Positions 22,741 to 32,214 of a stretch of 64,000 nt of DNA are shown here, one piece after another. The notes under the pieces are model-generated. The model did not search any database and had not been told where the DNA came from. It saw nothing but the letters and a program-made list of their open reading frames with translations. Each line of letters begins with the position of its first letter. Position 1 is the first letter of the stretch. Origin of the DNA: Paraburkholderia unamae (GTDB lineage: Bacteria; Pseudomonadota; Gammaproteobacteria; Burkholderiales; Burkholderiaceae). A program made the translations under genes and the position numbers. The stretch lies in NCBI RefSeq assembly GCF_003268775.1, contig NZ_QLSU01000022.1, positions 85,385 to 149,384 of the forward strand, written 5' to 3'.

Positions 22741-24423
22741 TCACACGACGTCGCATTGCAGCATCACGCGCTTCATCGCAAGACGCATGAGCGCCAGGGC
22801 AAGCGACGTTACGACCATGATGCACGTGGAGTAAGCGGCGGCCTGCGAGACGAAGCCGTTTTCATCGAGTTGCATGACAGCGACTGAAGCGAGATTCAGC
22901 GCAGGCGTAACGAGAAAGACAACGGCTGACAGCGTTACCATTGAGCGCATGAACAAAAAGAAAAACACGCTCACAGCAGTTGCGGCGACGAAGGGAAGCA
23001 CGGCATCCTGGAGTGCATGGCGTAGGCCGCCTCCCAGGCAATCCACGACTTCCTCGAGCGCTGCCGGCACCGCGCGCAACCCCGTGCTCATCGTGAGAAA
23101 GCCCTGCGTGTGATAGTGATAGAAGTTGCAGAGCACGATAACAGTGGCGCTGCCATAGAGCCATGTCCCCAGCGGACCGCTATTGAATGCGAGAATATAA
23201 GCGAGACCGACAACCATCCCCGGCACGGCGGCTGGCAGCACGGCCACGGTGTAAATCAGCCTCGACACCGCGCCCGGCATGCGGCGCGCGCCATAGCTCA
23301 GGCAGAACAGCAACAGCACGCCCAGTGCGGCCGCCGCGAGCGAGATTTCCAGCGACGTGATGATTGCGCCATATCCGCCGGACAATTCGCCCCGGTAATT
23401 GGCGAGAGTCAGTTCGAGCCGGTACGGCCACAAGCGTACGAAGCTTGCAAAGACGACGGTCGCGACGGAAGCCACGATCGGCAGCAGCGCGAGCAGGCAG
23501 CCGACACCGAGCAGCCTGTCACGCAGGCGATTCACACGGGGCGTCACTGATACACGGCTCTCCGATGCCCCGCCGAATTGCCGCTGCGAAGCCATGCGCT
23601 CGATATACACCGAGGCGAGCGAAGGCAGCAGCAAGACCATGCCGACCGCGGCGCCCGTGCCGAAGTTCATCTGCCCGGAAACCTGGTTGTAGATCTCCGT
23701 GGCGAGCACGTGATAGTTCCCGCCGATCACCACCGCATTGCCGAAGTCCGTGATCGTCACGGTGAACACGACGAAGGCGGCGGACAGCAGGCCAAAACGC
23801 ACATTCGGCAAGGTGAGTGCAAAGAATTGCTGCCAGCGTCGCGCGCCGAGCACGTCGGCGGCGTCGTAGTAGCGGGCGTCCGATTGTGAGAGCGCCGCGC
23901 CGATAATGAGCACAGCCTGCGGCAACGCATAGATCACGTCGGCGATCAGGAGTCCCCAGAAACCGTAGATCTCGACGTCCCAGCCGGTCCACTTGTGCAC
24001 GAGGCCATTGCGTCCGAGCAGGAACAGCATGCCGAGGCCTTGCATCAGCGAAGGCGCGAGCATCGGAAGCAGCAGCGTCGCGCGGATCATGTTCGGCGCA
24101 GGCAGGCGCGAGCGCTGTAAGCTGAACGCGATCATGAAGCCGAGCACGATGCTCACGAGCGTCGTCGCGGCGCTCAGCACGAGGCTGTGCCACGCCGCCT
24201 CCAGCATGCCGGGCGTGCGCCAGAGCGCGACATAGTTGCCCACGCCCAGTCTCGCGTCGCCATTCACGAGGCTATGCCACGCGATAACCGCAAGCGGATA
24301 GAGGAAGAACAGCGCGAGACAGGCAAGCGGCACCGCGACCATCGCGACGCGCAGCACGGCGCCCATCGTGCGGCCCGTGCGCTCGACGCGCAGGCGATTC
24401 GTGGCAGCAAGCGAGGCGCTCAT
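22741..24423 (-). CDS. ABC transporter permease, fused double-domain (AEP/Fe3+-type)
   Basis: A 560-residue membrane protein with two permease halves of about six helices each and two EAA loops (AADVLGARRWQQFFALTLPN and a second near VDCLGGGLRHALQDAVLPF). This layout matches the putative 2-aminoethylphosphonate (PhnU2/PhnV) and ferric/ThiP-like permeases. The ATG at 24423 overlaps the ATPase stop by 4 bases (ATGA). The longer open frame upstream is the antisense of the ATPase gene and was not used. Confidence 0.88.
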   Translation of the reverse strand: MSASLAATNRLRVERTGRTMGAVLRVAMVAVPLACLALFFLYPLAVIAWHSLVNGDARLGVGNYVALWRTPGMLEAAWHSLVLSAATTLVSIVLGFMIAFSLQRSRLPAPNMIRATLLLPMLAPSLMQGLGMLFLLGRNGLVHKWTGWDVEIYGFWGLLIADVIYALPQAVLIIGAALSQSDARYYDAADVLGARRWQQFFALTLPNVRFGLLSAAFVVFTVTITDFGNAVVIGGNYHVLATEIYNQVSGQMNFGTGAAVGMVLLLPSLASVYIERMASQRQFGGASESRVSVTPRVNRLRDRLLGVGCLLALLPIVASVATVVFASFVRLWPYRLELTLANYRGELSGGYGAIITSLEISLAAAALGVLLLFCLSYGARRMPGAVSRLIYTVAVLPAAVPGMVVGLAYILAFNSGPLGTWLYGSATVIVLCNFYHYHTQGFLTMSTGLRAVPAALEEVVDCLGGGLRHALQDAVLPFVAATAVSVFFFLFMRSMVTLSAVVFLVTPALNLASVAVMQLDENGFVSQAAAYSTCIMVVTSLALALMRLAMKRVMLQCDVV

Positions 24424-25436
24424 GCCGCCACCCATGCGCAGCGATCGTTGGCCACGGAAAGGGTGACCGGCGCGCCTGCTTCCATCGGCAGGCCACGCGG
24501 CTGTTCGGCGAGCAGTTCGCGGCCGCACCAGTGCAGGCGTATGCGCGTGGTGCTGCCGAGGAAGGTCGAGTCGATCACGCGGGCGGGCGCGCCTTCGCTG
24601 TGTGCTCCCGGCGACACCGTGAGATCCTCGGGACGCACGCACGCTTCGAATGCGGCATCGGCGCCGCCCGGATGGTGCGTCATCAAGGCAGGGAATGCAT
24701 CGCGCACCCACGACGCAGGCAGCAGGTTCGAGGTGCCGATAAAACTCGCCACGAAGCGCGTGCGCGGGCGCTCGTATAGTTCGCGCGGCGAGCCGATCTG
24801 CTCGATGCGCCCGTGATTCATGCAGATGATCTTGTCTGCGAGCGTGAGTGCCTCTTCCTGATCGTGCGTCACCATGATGGTGGGAATGCGCAGACGGCGC
24901 TGGACATCGTGAATTTCGCGGCGCATTTCGACGCGCACCTGTGCATCGAGTGCGGAGAGCGGTTCGTCAAGCAGGAGCAGCGAGGGATCGACGGCGATGG
25001 CGCGCGCGATCGCGACGCGTTGCTGTTGACCGCCGGAAAGCTGGCCCGGATAGCGGCCGGCGAGATGCGGCAGGCGAATCAGTTCGAGCAGTTCCTTGCA
25101 ACGTGCGTCGATCTGCGCGCGCGGCACGCCGCGAATCTTCATCCCATAGCCGATGTTCTGCGCGACCGTCATGTTCGGGAACAGCGAGTAGGACTGGAAC
25201 ACGATGCCGAAGCCGCGTTCGCGCGCGGGAATCTCCAGCAGCGAGCGCGTACCCATCATGACACTTCCGCCGTCGGCGTCGAGCAGGCCGGCGATGACGC
25301 GCAGCAGTGTGGTCTTGCCGCAGCCGCTCGGACCCAGCAGGCAGACGAACTCGTCCTCCTGCACGTCGAAATGAATGCGTTCGAGCGCGACGTGCCCGGC
25401 AAATGTCTTGAAGAGATCGGAGACGGTGAGATGCAT
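24420..25436 (-). CDS. ABC transporter ATP-binding protein (AEP/spermidine-Fe3+ type)
   Basis: A 338-residue ATPase with Walker A GPSGCGKT, signature LSGGQQQRVAIARAI, Walker B LLLLDEPLSAL, switch His MVTHDQEEAL and a C-terminal TOBE-like domain. It is closest in character to the PhnT class of 2-aminoethylphosphonate importers. ATG 25436 has GGGAAG upstream; an in-frame extension to 25487 is possible. It is translationally coupled to the permease gene. Confidence 0.88.
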   Translation of the reverse strand: MHLTVSDLFKTFAGHVALERIHFDVQEDEFVCLLGPSGCGKTTLLRVIAGLLDADGGSVMMGTRSLLEIPARERGFGIVFQSYSLFPNMTVAQNIGYGMKIRGVPRAQIDARCKELLELIRLPHLAGRYPGQLSGGQQQRVAIARAIAVDPSLLLLDEPLSALDAQVRVEMRREIHDVQRRLRIPTIMVTHDQEEALTLADKIICMNHGRIEQIGSPRELYERPRTRFVASFIGTSNLLPASWVRDAFPALMTHHPGGADAAFEACVRPEDLTVSPGAHSEGAPARVIDSTFLGSTTRIRLHWCGRELLAEQPRGLPMEAGAPVTLSVANDRCAWVAA

Positions 25437-25517
25437 GATGACTTCCCTGAGTGGCCAGGCGAGGTTGCCCGACGTTGCGCCGGGCACGAAACGGACTACG
25501 GGACAGCGCGACTGCGC

Positions 25518-26534
25518 TTAATGCATCACGTCGGTCTTGAAGCGTCTGAGTACTGCATCGTGCATTTTCGCGGAAGCGGCGAAGTCCATCGGGTACAGCA
25601 CTTTGGAGACGTCGGCGGGCAGGCCTTCGGCGATCTGTTCGGGCGTCGGCTTGATGCCCGGCGTCGTGACGATTTCCTTGTATTGCTGATAGAGCTTCGC
25701 GGCGTCGGGCGAGGCGACCCATTCGAGGAAACGCCCGGTATCGGCTTGATGCGTCGAACTCTTCAGCATGCCCGAGCCTTCGAGCTCGTAACCGACATAC
25801 TTCGACGGAATCACCATCTTCACCGGGAAGCCGGCCTTGATCGACTGCATGGCGACGAACGCGAACGAAGCGCCCACGGCGTATTCGCCGGTGCGCGCGA
25901 GCTTGCACGGTTGCGAGCCCGACGGCGTGAACTGCGCGACATTCGCGCCGACCTCCTTGAGGATCTGCCAGCCCTTGTCCTCGCCCGCGCCTTGCAGGAT
26001 CGCGGCGATTTGCAGATAGCCCGTGCCCGACGAAGCAGGGTCCGGCATCACCACGTTTCCTCTGTAGACCGGCTTGGCGAGGTCTTCCCACGAGGTCGGC
26101 ATAGGCAACTTCTTCGCGGCAAGCGCGTCGGTGTTCACGCAGAGCGCGGCCATATAGCCGGTCGCGGCAAACCATTTGTCGGCCGGATCGCGGAACTGCT
26201 TCGGCAGGCTCGACACGTTCTTGCCGCTCACCGGCGCGAGCTGCTCCGCGATGCGCGGATCGAGCAGATTCGTGAGCGCTTCGCCCCAAACCGCGTCCGC
26301 ATGCGGCGCGCCGGATTCGGCGATCATGCGCGCGGCGAGGTCGCCCGTGGACAGACGCAGCACGTTGACCTGTACGTCGGGCAGCGCCTTTTTCGCGGCG
26401 GCGAGGTACGTGGCGATTTCGTCGCTTTCCAGTGCGGAGTACACGGTGATCTGCCCGGCGCGCGCGGCGTTCGAGATCGTGCACGTGAGCAGCCCGAGGG
26501 CGAAAAGCGAAGTCGGTGTCTTGCGGATACGCAT
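25518..26534 (-). CDS. Periplasmic substrate-binding protein (PhnS2/AfuA-like)
   Basis: A 338-residue binding protein with a signal peptide (MRIRKTPTSLFALGLLTCTISNAARA) and the Fe3+/AEP-type fold start GQITVYSALESDEIATYL. It fits the putative AEP-binding PhnS2 class. Related proteins (AfuA) bind hexose phosphates, and the neighbouring phosphatase and DeoR genes make a sugar-phosphate ligand a fair alternative (inference). First gene of the minus-strand operon, 81 bp before the ATPase. Confidence 0.85.
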   Translation of the reverse strand: MRIRKTPTSLFALGLLTCTISNAARAGQITVYSALESDEIATYLAAAKKALPDVQVNVLRLSTGDLAARMIAESGAPHADAVWGEALTNLLDPRIAEQLAPVSGKNVSSLPKQFRDPADKWFAATGYMAALCVNTDALAAKKLPMPTSWEDLAKPVYRGNVVMPDPASSGTGYLQIAAILQGAGEDKGWQILKEVGANVAQFTPSGSQPCKLARTGEYAVGASFAFVAMQSIKAGFPVKMVIPSKYVGYELEGSGMLKSSTHQADTGRFLEWVASPDAAKLYQQYKEIVTTPGIKPTPEQIAEGLPADVSKVLYPMDFAASAKMHDAVLRRFKTDVMH

Positions 26535-26730
26535 TGCGATCTTCCTGAAAGAGTGAGAGGTGACCGAAGAAGGAACCCCACAAAGTCACAAGGCGCGCGC
26601 GTTGCCGTCTGTGTCGAACCGTGTGTTTTTGCGCTGTGTGGTTTTGTGGATATTTGCAGAATATTGGCATTGGGTCTAGCAATCAAAAATATCTGCTGCC
26701 ATGATGGCGACACCACGAAAGCGAGCCTCG

Positions 26731-26753
26731 CGCGCCTTAGGCGCGGGGGTTTT
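26731..26753 (+). terminator. Hairpin plus T-run upstream of the phosphatase gene
   Basis: CGCGCC-TTA-GGCGCG followed by GGGG and TTTT. The orientation suits a small intrinsic terminator or attenuator in the leader of the gene at 26810; nothing upstream on this strand encodes a recognisable product. Confidence 0.3.
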
Positions 26754-26809
26754 GCCACACTGTTCACGTCATGGCAGCGGCAGCGCTGCCCCAGAAAAGG
26801 GCATTCAAG

Positions 26810-27601
26810 ATGAGTCAGGAAAGCGACGATGTGCTGCGCGAATTCGAGGCATTCGCGGTGCTGCTCGCCGACGAGGCACGCGAGATCTCGCTGAGCTATT
26901 TCCGCAAGAAGCTCGACATCGAGACCAAGTCGGACGAGAGCCCCGTGACCATTGCCGACCGCGAGATCGAGGCGCATATCCGCGCGCGGCTCGCGCAGCG
27001 CTTTCCCGCGCATGGCATCTTCGGCGAGGAACACGGGCGTGAGCGGACGGACGCGGAGTACGTCTGGGTCATCGATCCGATCGATGGCACGCGCAGTTTC
27101 GTGACGGGCTGGCCGATCTGGGGGACGCTGTTCGCACTGCTGCGCAACGGCGAGCCGGTGCTCGGCATCGTCGATGTGCCCGTGACCGGCGAACGGTGGA
27201 TCGGCGGCAAACTGGGCGCCTGCGACAGGCAGGGCGTGGCGCTGCACACGAGCGGCTGCACGCGCCTCGCGGCGGCGCATGTCTACGCCACGTCGCCCGA
27301 CATCTTCGATGCAGCCGAACTGCCGGTGTTCGAAGCGGTGTGCCGTGGCGCCGCGAGCCGCCGGTTCGGCGGCGATTGCTACAGTTACGCGATGGTCGCG
27401 GCGGGCTACGTCGACGCCGTCGTCGAAGCGGGCTTGCAGCCTTACGACTATCTGGCTATCGTGCCGGTCGTGGAGGCCGCGGGCGGGCGCGTGACGGACT
27501 GGCAGGGCTGCGCGGTGGGAATGGGCAGTGACGGACGTATCATCGCTGCGGCCACACAGGAGCTGCATGCGCAGATCCTCGAGATCACACGCCGTCTTTG
27601 A
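26810..27601 (+). CDS. Inositol-monophosphatase-family phosphatase
   Basis: A 263-residue Mg2+-dependent phosphatase with family motifs FGEEHG, WVIDPIDGTRSFVTG and a C-terminal LQPYDYLAIVPVVEAAGG. Members hydrolyse inositol phosphate, histidinol phosphate or related sugar phosphates; the histidinol-phosphatase (HisN) branch is closest by eye. ATG 26810 has AAGG upstream. It diverges from the ABC importer and is followed by a DeoR regulator 44 bp later. Confidence 0.88.
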   Translation: MSQESDDVLREFEAFAVLLADEAREISLSYFRKKLDIETKSDESPVTIADREIEAHIRARLAQRFPAHGIFGEEHGRERTDAEYVWVIDPIDGTRSFVTGWPIWGTLFALLRNGEPVLGIVDVPVTGERWIGGKLGACDRQGVALHTSGCTRLAAAHVYATSPDIFDAAELPVFEAVCRGAASRRFGGDCYSYAMVAAGYVDAVVEAGLQPYDYLAIVPVVEAAGGRVTDWQGCAVGMGSDGRIIAAATQELHAQILEITRRL

Positions 27602-27645
27602 GCGCGAAAGCAGAGCCGGACAAGCTATGAGGGGGCAGACAGTCC

Positions 27646-28416
27646 ATGTTGGTTGAGGAGCGATATCGCCGCATTCGCGCGCTGTTGAAGGCGCACGGCA
27701 CCGTGTCGGTCGAGCATATGACGGAGGCGCTCGGCGTCTCGCGCGAGACGATTCGCCGCGATCTCGTCGAGCTCGACACGGCGGGCGAAATCCGCCGCGT
27801 GCATGGCGGCGCGATGTTCGTCGAGAGCGAATTGCCCATCGGCGTGCGAGCGGGCATTCGCGTGAAGGAAAAGCGCGCGCTCGCGCGCGGTGCGCTGGCG
27901 CATATCGGCAGCGGACAGACGCTGTTCATCGACGCAGGGACCACCACGGCGATTCTTGCCGAAGCCCTCGCTTCGCTGAGCGGTCTGCACATCGTCACGA
28001 ACTCGGTGGCCGTCGCCAACGAGCTGGCTGGCGAGCGCGCCGCAAAGTCGGGCGGCCATGCGGTGCATCTGCTGGGGGGCGCATTCAATGCGCCGGTTGG
28101 CGCGACGTATGGCGGTGCCGCGATCACCGAGGTGCATCGCTTTCACGCCGACATTGCCTTGCTGTCACCTGTCGGCGTGGACGCGGTGCATGGCGCGACG
28201 AGCTTTATTCAGGAGGAAGCGGAAATGGCCGACGCCATGAGCCGCAATGCGAAGCAAACCCTTATCCTCGCGGACTACTCGAAGATCGGCGTGCGCAGCA
28301 GGGTGGTGTCGTGTCCCGTCGAGCGCATGTCGGTCATCGTCACGAACAGTCGGGCGGCGAAGTCGCCTCAAGCCCAGGCATTGGGCGACGTGGTGCCTGC
28401 AATCGAGTACGTCTGA
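27646..28416 (+). CDS. DeoR/GlpR-family transcriptional regulator
   Basis: A 256-residue repressor with an N-terminal HTH (RIRALLKAHGTVSVEHMTEALGVSRETIRRDL) followed by RRVHGG and a C-terminal sugar-phosphate sensor domain (FIDAGTTTAILAEAL, FIQEEAEMADAMSRNAKQTLILADYSKIG). Effectors of this family are usually phosphorylated sugars, which suits the linked phosphatase and importer. GGGGG lies upstream of the ATG. Confidence 0.92.
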   Translation: MLVEERYRRIRALLKAHGTVSVEHMTEALGVSRETIRRDLVELDTAGEIRRVHGGAMFVESELPIGVRAGIRVKEKRALARGALAHIGSGQTLFIDAGTTTAILAEALASLSGLHIVTNSVAVANELAGERAAKSGGHAVHLLGGAFNAPVGATYGGAAITEVHRFHADIALLSPVGVDAVHGATSFIQEEAEMADAMSRNAKQTLILADYSKIGVRSRVVSCPVERMSVIVTNSRAAKSPQAQALGDVVPAIEYV

Positions 28417-28491
28417 GACTGCCTCGTTCTCGACTGGCTCGATCGCCGAACGGACGGCATGGCGTCTTCATCTGCTGCGTTTCGCGCTGCC

Positions 28492-30159
28492 TCACTCCTT
28501 CGTGTGCAGACTGTCCAGCGAACGTTTGCGCAGGCGAGTTTCATGAAGCGCGCCTGCGGCGTCGAGCACGGGGTAGGCTGTCGAGCAGAAAAGCGAATTC
28601 AGGCGCTTCATGTTGCTGATGAGATCCAGGTGCAAGGCGCTGGTTTCCACACTGCGCATCGACTGTCCCGCAAGCCGGTCCAGATGCTTGTGGGAATACG
28701 CGCGCTCAAGATCGCGAAAGCGTTCCTTTTCGGCCAGAAGCTGCTCCGCGCAGCGCAGATCGTTGTTCAGAAAAACGGACAGGCCGAGCCGGAGGTTGCT
28801 CACCAGCCGCGCGTGGAGATCGTCGAGTTCCCCCAATCCTTCCTCGGAGAAAGCGAGTCGTTGAGAGATCTTTTTCTCTTCGATGTCGCTCACGATGCGC
28901 TCGATGATGTCGCCCGCATGCTCGAGATTGATCGTGAGGGAAATGATGTCCGTCCAGCGCTGGCTTTCGGCTTCATCCAGCTGTTCGCGCGAGATCAGGG
29001 TCAGATAGCTTTTGACTTCGGCGTATAGCTGGTCGACATCATCGTCCATCCGCATGGTTTCGCGCGCGACGGCGAGATCGTTGCGTCTGAGCAGCTCGGA
29101 GACGTTCTCCAGCATCACGCTGACGATGTCGCCAATCCGCAGTACTTCGCGCGACGCGTTGGCCAGCGCGAGTCCCGGCGTGGCAAGCCCGGCAGGATCG
29201 AGATGCAGCGGACGCAGTTCGCCTGCCACCAGTGGGCGGTCGGGCAACAACCGCCGGCTGATGGCGGCGACCCGGTCGACCATGGTGAGGCAGGCGCAGC
29301 ATCGCACTGTGTTGTAGATGAGATGGAAGCCGACTACGGCCTCGCGCGGATTCGCAATGATGACCGGCAATACGCGTGCGAGCAACGATGCGAACGGCAG
29401 GATAATCACCGCACCGAGGAGCTTGAATGCGAAGCTGCCCGCGGAGAGGCGTCGAGCCGCAGCATTTTGAGGCAATGCGCTCATCAGCGCGAGCAGCCCG
29501 CTGCCGAGATTCGCGCCGACCACCAGACACAATGCGACCTTCAGCGAGATGACGCCGGAGGAGGCGAGTGTCGCGGTCAAAAGAACGGCCGCGAGGCTCG
29601 AATACGAGAGCATCGCAAAGGCCGCGCCGACCAGTGCATCGAGCATCGTGTCGCCGGTCAGGGCGCTGAACATCACCCTGACGCCGGTGCCCTGCATCAT
29701 GGGTTGCGCGGCTTCCACAATCAAATGAAGTGCAAGCAAGATCAAACCTAGCCCGATGAGCGTGCGCCCCGTTTGACCGACGCGCGTCTGCTTGCGCGTG
29801 AGAAAAAGCGGCACGCCGACGAGTATCAGCAGCGGCGACAACCACGACAGATCGAGTGTCAGCACCCGCGCCATGAGCGCGGTGCCAACGTCGGCGCCCA
29901 GCATGATGGTCAGCCCGCTCGCCAGCGACACCATGCCTTGCGCGGCGAACGACGAGATGATGACCGCCGTGGCGTTACTGCTTTGTACGAGGCTGGTGAC
30001 GCCTAGACCGGAGAGGAAGGCCTTGAGCCGGCTGCCCGTGCTGCGGCCGAGGATTGCGCGAAGATCGGCGCCTAGCACGCGCAGAATGCCGGTGCGGACG
30101 ATGTGTGTGCCCCACACCAAAAGCGACACACCGGAAAGCAGATTCAGAAGGATCAACAC
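28492..30159 (-). CDS. Na/Pi cotransporter family protein with PhoU-like tail
   Basis: A 555-residue protein. The N-terminal membrane part has the two Na/Pi repeats with SLVQSSNATAVIISSF and MLSYSSLAAVLLTATLASSG; the C-terminal 200 residues are a cytosolic PhoU-like helical domain (IISLTINLEHAGDIIERIVSDIEEKK). It is predicted to export or cotransport inorganic phosphate. It starts at GTG 30159 without a clear ribosome-binding site, 69 bp after the DUF47 gene in the same direction. Confidence 0.9.
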   Translation of the reverse strand: MLILLNLLSGVSLLVWGTHIVRTGILRVLGADLRAILGRSTGSRLKAFLSGLGVTSLVQSSNATAVIISSFAAQGMVSLASGLTIMLGADVGTALMARVLTLDLSWLSPLLILVGVPLFLTRKQTRVGQTGRTLIGLGLILLALHLIVEAAQPMMQGTGVRVMFSALTGDTMLDALVGAAFAMLSYSSLAAVLLTATLASSGVISLKVALCLVVGANLGSGLLALMSALPQNAAARRLSAGSFAFKLLGAVIILPFASLLARVLPVIIANPREAVVGFHLIYNTVRCCACLTMVDRVAAISRRLLPDRPLVAGELRPLHLDPAGLATPGLALANASREVLRIGDIVSVMLENVSELLRRNDLAVARETMRMDDDVDQLYAEVKSYLTLISREQLDEAESQRWTDIISLTINLEHAGDIIERIVSDIEEKKISQRLAFSEEGLGELDDLHARLVSNLRLGLSVFLNNDLRCAEQLLAEKERFRDLERAYSHKHLDRLAGQSMRSVETSALHLDLISNMKRLNSLFCSTAYPVLDAAGALHETRLRKRSLDSLHTKE

Positions 30160-30228
30160 GATTGGATATCGCGACGTGCAGGATCATCGTCAAGATTGCG
30201 AGTTAATTGGATACATGTTATAACTTGC

Positions 30229-30855
30229 TCAGGCGTTTTCCAGCACGATACCCTGAATTATCTTGGCAGCGTCTTCACACTTATCGGTGATTGTCTCGAG
30301 CAATTCGTAGACGCTTTTCAGTTTGATCAGTGTCTTTACATCCTCCTCCTCATGGAACAGTCGCGAGATCGCGATACGTAGCAATCTGTCAACGTTGGAT
30401 TCAAGCTCGTCGATCTCCCTGCAGCATCCCAGGATCTGTTGCGACTGTTTCATGTCAGAAAGCATACTGACTGCCTGCTGAACCTGAATAACTGTTCGCG
30501 TGCTCAGGCGCGCAAACTCGATCGCATCATCGGGCAGCGCTTTCACGTCATACAGCGTTATGGTGTTTGCGACATCCTCAATGACATCGATGATGTCATC
30601 CATCGTATTGATAAGCTGTTGGATCTCGTCGCGATCAAGTGGCGTGATGAATGTCTTGTGCAACAGGTCGTTGCAGTCACTGGTAAGCTTGTCGGCAGCC
30701 TTTTCGATGATCTTTACATTCCGTCGATGATGCTCCGCATCCTCAAGATTCTCTATCAGCTTTTCGAGAGCGCGACTGCCATCCACAATATAACGGGCGT
30801 GAGCATTGAAGAGTTCGAAGAAGTTACCTTCTCTGGGCATGAACCGGCCGAACAT
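30229..30855 (-). CDS. DUF47 (PhoU-like) phosphate-transport accessory protein
   Basis: A 208-residue all-helical protein with the DUF47 pattern FMPREGNFFELFNAHA, IEKAADKLTSDCNDLLHKTFITPLDRDEI and MDDIIDVIEDVA. Such proteins usually accompany Pit or other phosphate transporters as regulators. GAGGTG precedes ATG 30855. It is the first gene of a two-gene unit with the Na/Pi cotransporter. Confidence 0.92.
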   Translation of the reverse strand: MFGRFMPREGNFFELFNAHARYIVDGSRALEKLIENLEDAEHHRRNVKIIEKAADKLTSDCNDLLHKTFITPLDRDEIQQLINTMDDIIDVIEDVANTITLYDVKALPDDAIEFARLSTRTVIQVQQAVSMLSDMKQSQQILGCCREIDELESNVDRLLRIAISRLFHEEEDVKTLIKLKSVYELLETITDKCEDAAKIIQGIVLENA

Positions 30856-31386
30856 AGGGCATCACCTCAGGTTCGACGGTGCGACGCTCGCTCCGTCACA
30901 AGAATGACACATCTTACCGCTATTCGGGTTGTATCCTGTTGCGCCAAAATTCGGTGACCTCCGCTCGACGGCCCGGTGTTTGAAACACGGCAGAGCGGGA
31001 TAGGGTCGGGCAATACGTCGGGTCTCGAAGCGGAACTCTCAGTGCGTTGCTCCCCGAGGAGGACGCTGCTTCCGGCGAAGATCGGGCGCAGCAGCGGCAA
31101 TCCATCGTGGGACACTGCTGCGTTGCGTGCCGCGCAGCGCCCGGATCCCGATGCCCGCGGACGTCGATTAAAAAAGCGCCTGCAAGCTTTACGGTGATAG
31201 TTCGACCATGACCGGCGCTCGCGCAGTCGGCGACGCGAAGTTGCCAGAGCTCGCCGCGTTTTGCCATCGTCTTCGGCGAAAGACGCGTGGGCAGCCGTGT
31301 AGTTGCCACGGCCGTCATACCCCGCAGGGAACGCATGGTGCTCTGGAAATACTATCGCGCCGTACAAACTAACTGGCATCTAAGCA

Positions 31387-31479
31387 ATGAATGACCTGTT
31401 GATCGTTATTGGCCTCTCCATGTTTGTGCTCTCGCTTGTGGCATTGCTCGGTGTGATGCTCATGGACACGCCACTTTGA
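31387..31479 (+). CDS. Possible 30-residue single-span membrane peptide
   Basis: ATG 31387 opens a 30-residue frame that is almost one hydrophobic helix (LLIVIGLSMFVLSLVALLGV). Size and topology recall KdpF-like small membrane proteins, but there is no kdp gene nearby and no strong ribosome-binding site. Tentative. Confidence 0.28.
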   Translation: MNDLLIVIGLSMFVLSLVALLGVMLMDTPL

Positions 31480-31566
31480 GACGCACGAGCGATGCTCTCC
31501 ATGGTCAGATTCGGTTCGTCCTTCTGTGGCAACTTGAACTGTTGGGCGTGACCCCCGAGATGCGTT

Positions 31567-31594
31567 CCGGAGTCCGGAGTCCGGAGTCGGGAGT
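31567..31594 (+). repeat. 7-bp tandem repeat, four copies
   Basis: CCGGAGT occurs three times in a row, followed by one copy with a single change (CGGGAGT). It lies 244 bp left of the mobile element and is not in a called gene. Confidence 0.7.
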
Positions 31595-31837
31595 CGCGAC
31601 GATTGCGTTCAACGGTAAAGAACTCGTACGCATATGTGGATCCCGCGCATCGATGATGCGACTCACGTAGTGCTGCGCGGCGCCGCGCAACATCCGCACA
31701 TTATCTTCCGAAAACCGGGATTCTTGAATCCCTTGCTCTGGATGTTTTGCCGAAAACGGGGTATCACGCAAACCCCATTCCTAACGCACATGTAATTGGG
31801 AATGCAAATGCGAATCTTGGCCCTCTGGCAACGTGTT

Positions 31838-31891
31838 GGTTGGTTATTCAGGTTTTGTTGTATTTCAACGGGGAAGGCGGCCGAGCTATTC
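31838..31891 (+). repeat. Left terminal inverted repeat (IR-L)
   Basis: A 54-bp sequence matching the reverse complement of 38545-38598 at 51 positions. The 37-base core, TCAGG through CCGAG (31848-31885 region), is identical. Mismatches are at 31846, 31886 and 31890. Confidence 0.9.
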
Positions 31892-32214
31892 GTGCAACGA
31901 AGCTCGATCGTTTGCTCCGAGCCAAGCTCCCGAGGAAATTGGCCGTGTAATTGTCTCGCGCGCGAAATTTTTGGGTGGCCGCTACTGCTTGTGGTCGAGA
32001 TTGGGCAACAGTCGCTTAGCTCGCAAACCGGTTTGGTCCTGTGGCACTGGCTGGGGTGGTCAGTTCTCTGGTAACAACGGCGTATCCAATTTAACATAAG
32101 TAACATTATCAACATCAGTGGTACCTTTTAGAGCGTTGCGTCACGGAGGGACTGTCATCAAGTTGTCCGCAACAGAGACATAGGATTTGGCATCTTTTAC
32201 TGTTGCGCGAATTC
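31892..32214. other. Leader between IR-L and the first recombinase
   Basis: About 320 bp, more A+T-rich than the flanking nif DNA. I see no gene. It presumably holds the recombinase promoter and subterminal binding sites, but I found no clear repeat shared with the right end inside the inverted repeats. Confidence 0.5.

Larger units (their letters stand above)
30856..31837. other. Gene-poor spacer before the mobile element
   Basis: About 980 bp without a convincing gene. It contains a possible 30-residue membrane ORF (31387-31479) and a four-copy 7-bp tandem repeat (31567-31594). A 138-residue minus-strand frame at 30920-31336 has the arginine-rich composition of an untranslated frame and was not called. 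Confidence 0.5.

Noticed and set aside
24813..26813. A 666-codon plus-strand frame opposite the ABC transporter genes
   Set aside because: It is a shadow of the minus-strand ATPase and binding-protein genes, with composition typical of untranslated GC-rich frames.
30920..31336. A 138-codon minus-strand frame in the spacer before the mobile element
   Set aside because: It has arginine/serine-rich composition, no ribosome-binding site and no family; overlapping frames are equally open.
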